DNA from: Pseudomonadota bacterium
GTDB lineage: Bacteria > Desulfobacterota > Desulfovibrionia > Desulfovibrionales > Desulfovibrionaceae
Assembly (NCBI GenBank): GCA_023417745.1
Contig: JAEZEM010000040.1
Coordinates: 1-5,190, forward strand
Length of the DNA: 5,190 bases
Direction: 5' to 3'
This document shows, piece by piece, positions 4,843-5,190 of this stretch. Positions within the stretch are counted from its first letter, which is position 1. Each line of letters begins with the position of its first letter. Made by a program: the position numbers and the translations under genes. Under the pieces are notes generated by a model, which had not been told where the DNA came from, did not search any database, and saw only the letters and a list, made by a program, of their open reading frames with translations.

Positions 4843-4873
4843 AAACGGCGCGCCGTTGACCGGTGCGCCGTTT
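4843..4873. terminator. Hairpin terminator between cluster and TPR gene
   Basis: AAACGGCGCGCCG (4843-4855) and CGGTGCGCCGTTT (4861-4873) pair at 12 of 13 positions with one G-U (plus-strand RNA) around TTGAC. Minus-strand transcripts from the TPR gene would leave the stem into a run of seven U (4845-4839), a classical intrinsic terminator 57 bases after that gene's stop. Plus-strand transcripts leave into TTTCATTGTTT, a weaker U-rich tract, so it probably also ends the five-gene message. Confidence 0.8.
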
Positions 4874-4930
4874 CATTGTTTGGAAAATTCGGGAACAGGG
4901 CTGGTCGGGTTGCCGGCCGGCCTGACCTGG

Positions 4931-5190
4931 CTAGGCGGTCTCGGGCTCCTTGCCCTGCTTTTTAAGGGCGTAGTTGAGGAGCTTTTTGGCTTCGACGAAC
5001 TCCGGCGACAGGCGCAGGGCCAGGCGCGAGGATTTTTCGGCCTTGTCCCAGCGTTCCCAGTCGACATAGAGCCGGCCCAGGTTGAAATAGAGGTTGGGGT
5101 CGGACTTGGCGAATTCGGCCGCGCGCATGAAATAGCGTTCGGCGATGTCGTACTTGCGCAGTTTGCGCAGGACGATGGCGATGCGGTTGT
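4931..5190 (-). CDS. C-terminal end of a tetratricopeptide repeat protein
   Basis: The last 86 codons or so, including the TAG stop, lie in the window; the frame stays open through the right edge, so the start is outside. An internal ATG at 5128 is not a credible start because the TPR pattern continues upstream of it. The visible part holds the end of one repeat (NRIAIVLRKLRKYDIAERYFMRAA) and a complete one in which YFNLGRLYVD, AEKSSRLALRLSP match the usual TPR positions (aromatic, Leu-Gly, Tyr, Ala, Ala, Pro). A capping helix (VEAKKLLNYALKKQG) and a short acidic tail follow. TPR domains bind other proteins. No catalytic or membrane part is visible, so the role of the whole protein cannot be stated. 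It converges on the five-gene cluster. Confidence 0.85.
   Translation of the reverse strand, partial: NRIAIVLRKLRKYDIAERYFMRAAEFAKSDPNLYFNLGRLYVDWERWDKAEKSSRLALRLSPEFVEAKKLLNYALKKQGKEPETA

Overview
The window is high-GC bacterial DNA. Coding frames are dense in G/C at third codon positions, and Shine-Dalgarno sites are well formed. Codon style and gene content (a TPR protein, a YdjM-type membrane hydrolase, a DUF2975/XRE pair) would fit a Desulfovibrionaceae-like sulfate reducer. No marker gene fixes the taxonomy, so this is only an impression. No RNA genes, insertion sequences, phage genes or CRISPR repeats were seen.

Layout. (1) The left edge carries the first 29 codons of a minus-strand gene (1-89). 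It is transcribed away from a plus-strand YdjM/DUF457-type membrane metal-dependent hydrolase (225-1250); their candidate promoters lie back to back with overlapping -35 boxes. (2) The hydrolase converges on a minus-strand AraC-family regulator with a GyrI-like effector domain (1349-2227). A perfect 22-bp inverted repeat between them is a likely bidirectional terminator. (3) An AT-rich divergent intergenic region (2228-2462) holds two operator-like palindromes whose centres are 22 bp apart. (4) A five-gene plus-strand cluster follows with gaps of 3-19 nt: a lipoprotein (2463-3053), a DUF2975 membrane protein (3065-3610), a small XRE regulator (3620-3853), a flavodoxin-fold NAD(P)H oxidoreductase (3857-4453) and a 4-oxalocrotonate-type tautomerase (4473-4673). 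(5) A non-coding stretch with three hairpins leads to a second hairpin terminator. This separates the cluster from the C-terminal end of a minus-strand TPR protein (4931-5190).

Functional reading (inference). The cluster joins a possible envelope-sensing module (lipoprotein, integral membrane protein, DNA-binding protein) to two small enzymes of the kind that act on quinones, enals or other reactive carbonyl compounds. The divergent AraC-GyrI protein belongs to a family that often senses hydrophobic small molecules and is well placed to control the cluster. The most interesting parts are the three-part lipoprotein/DUF2975/XRE module and the 21-bp palindrome in the shared control region. The other genes look like ordinary members of known families.
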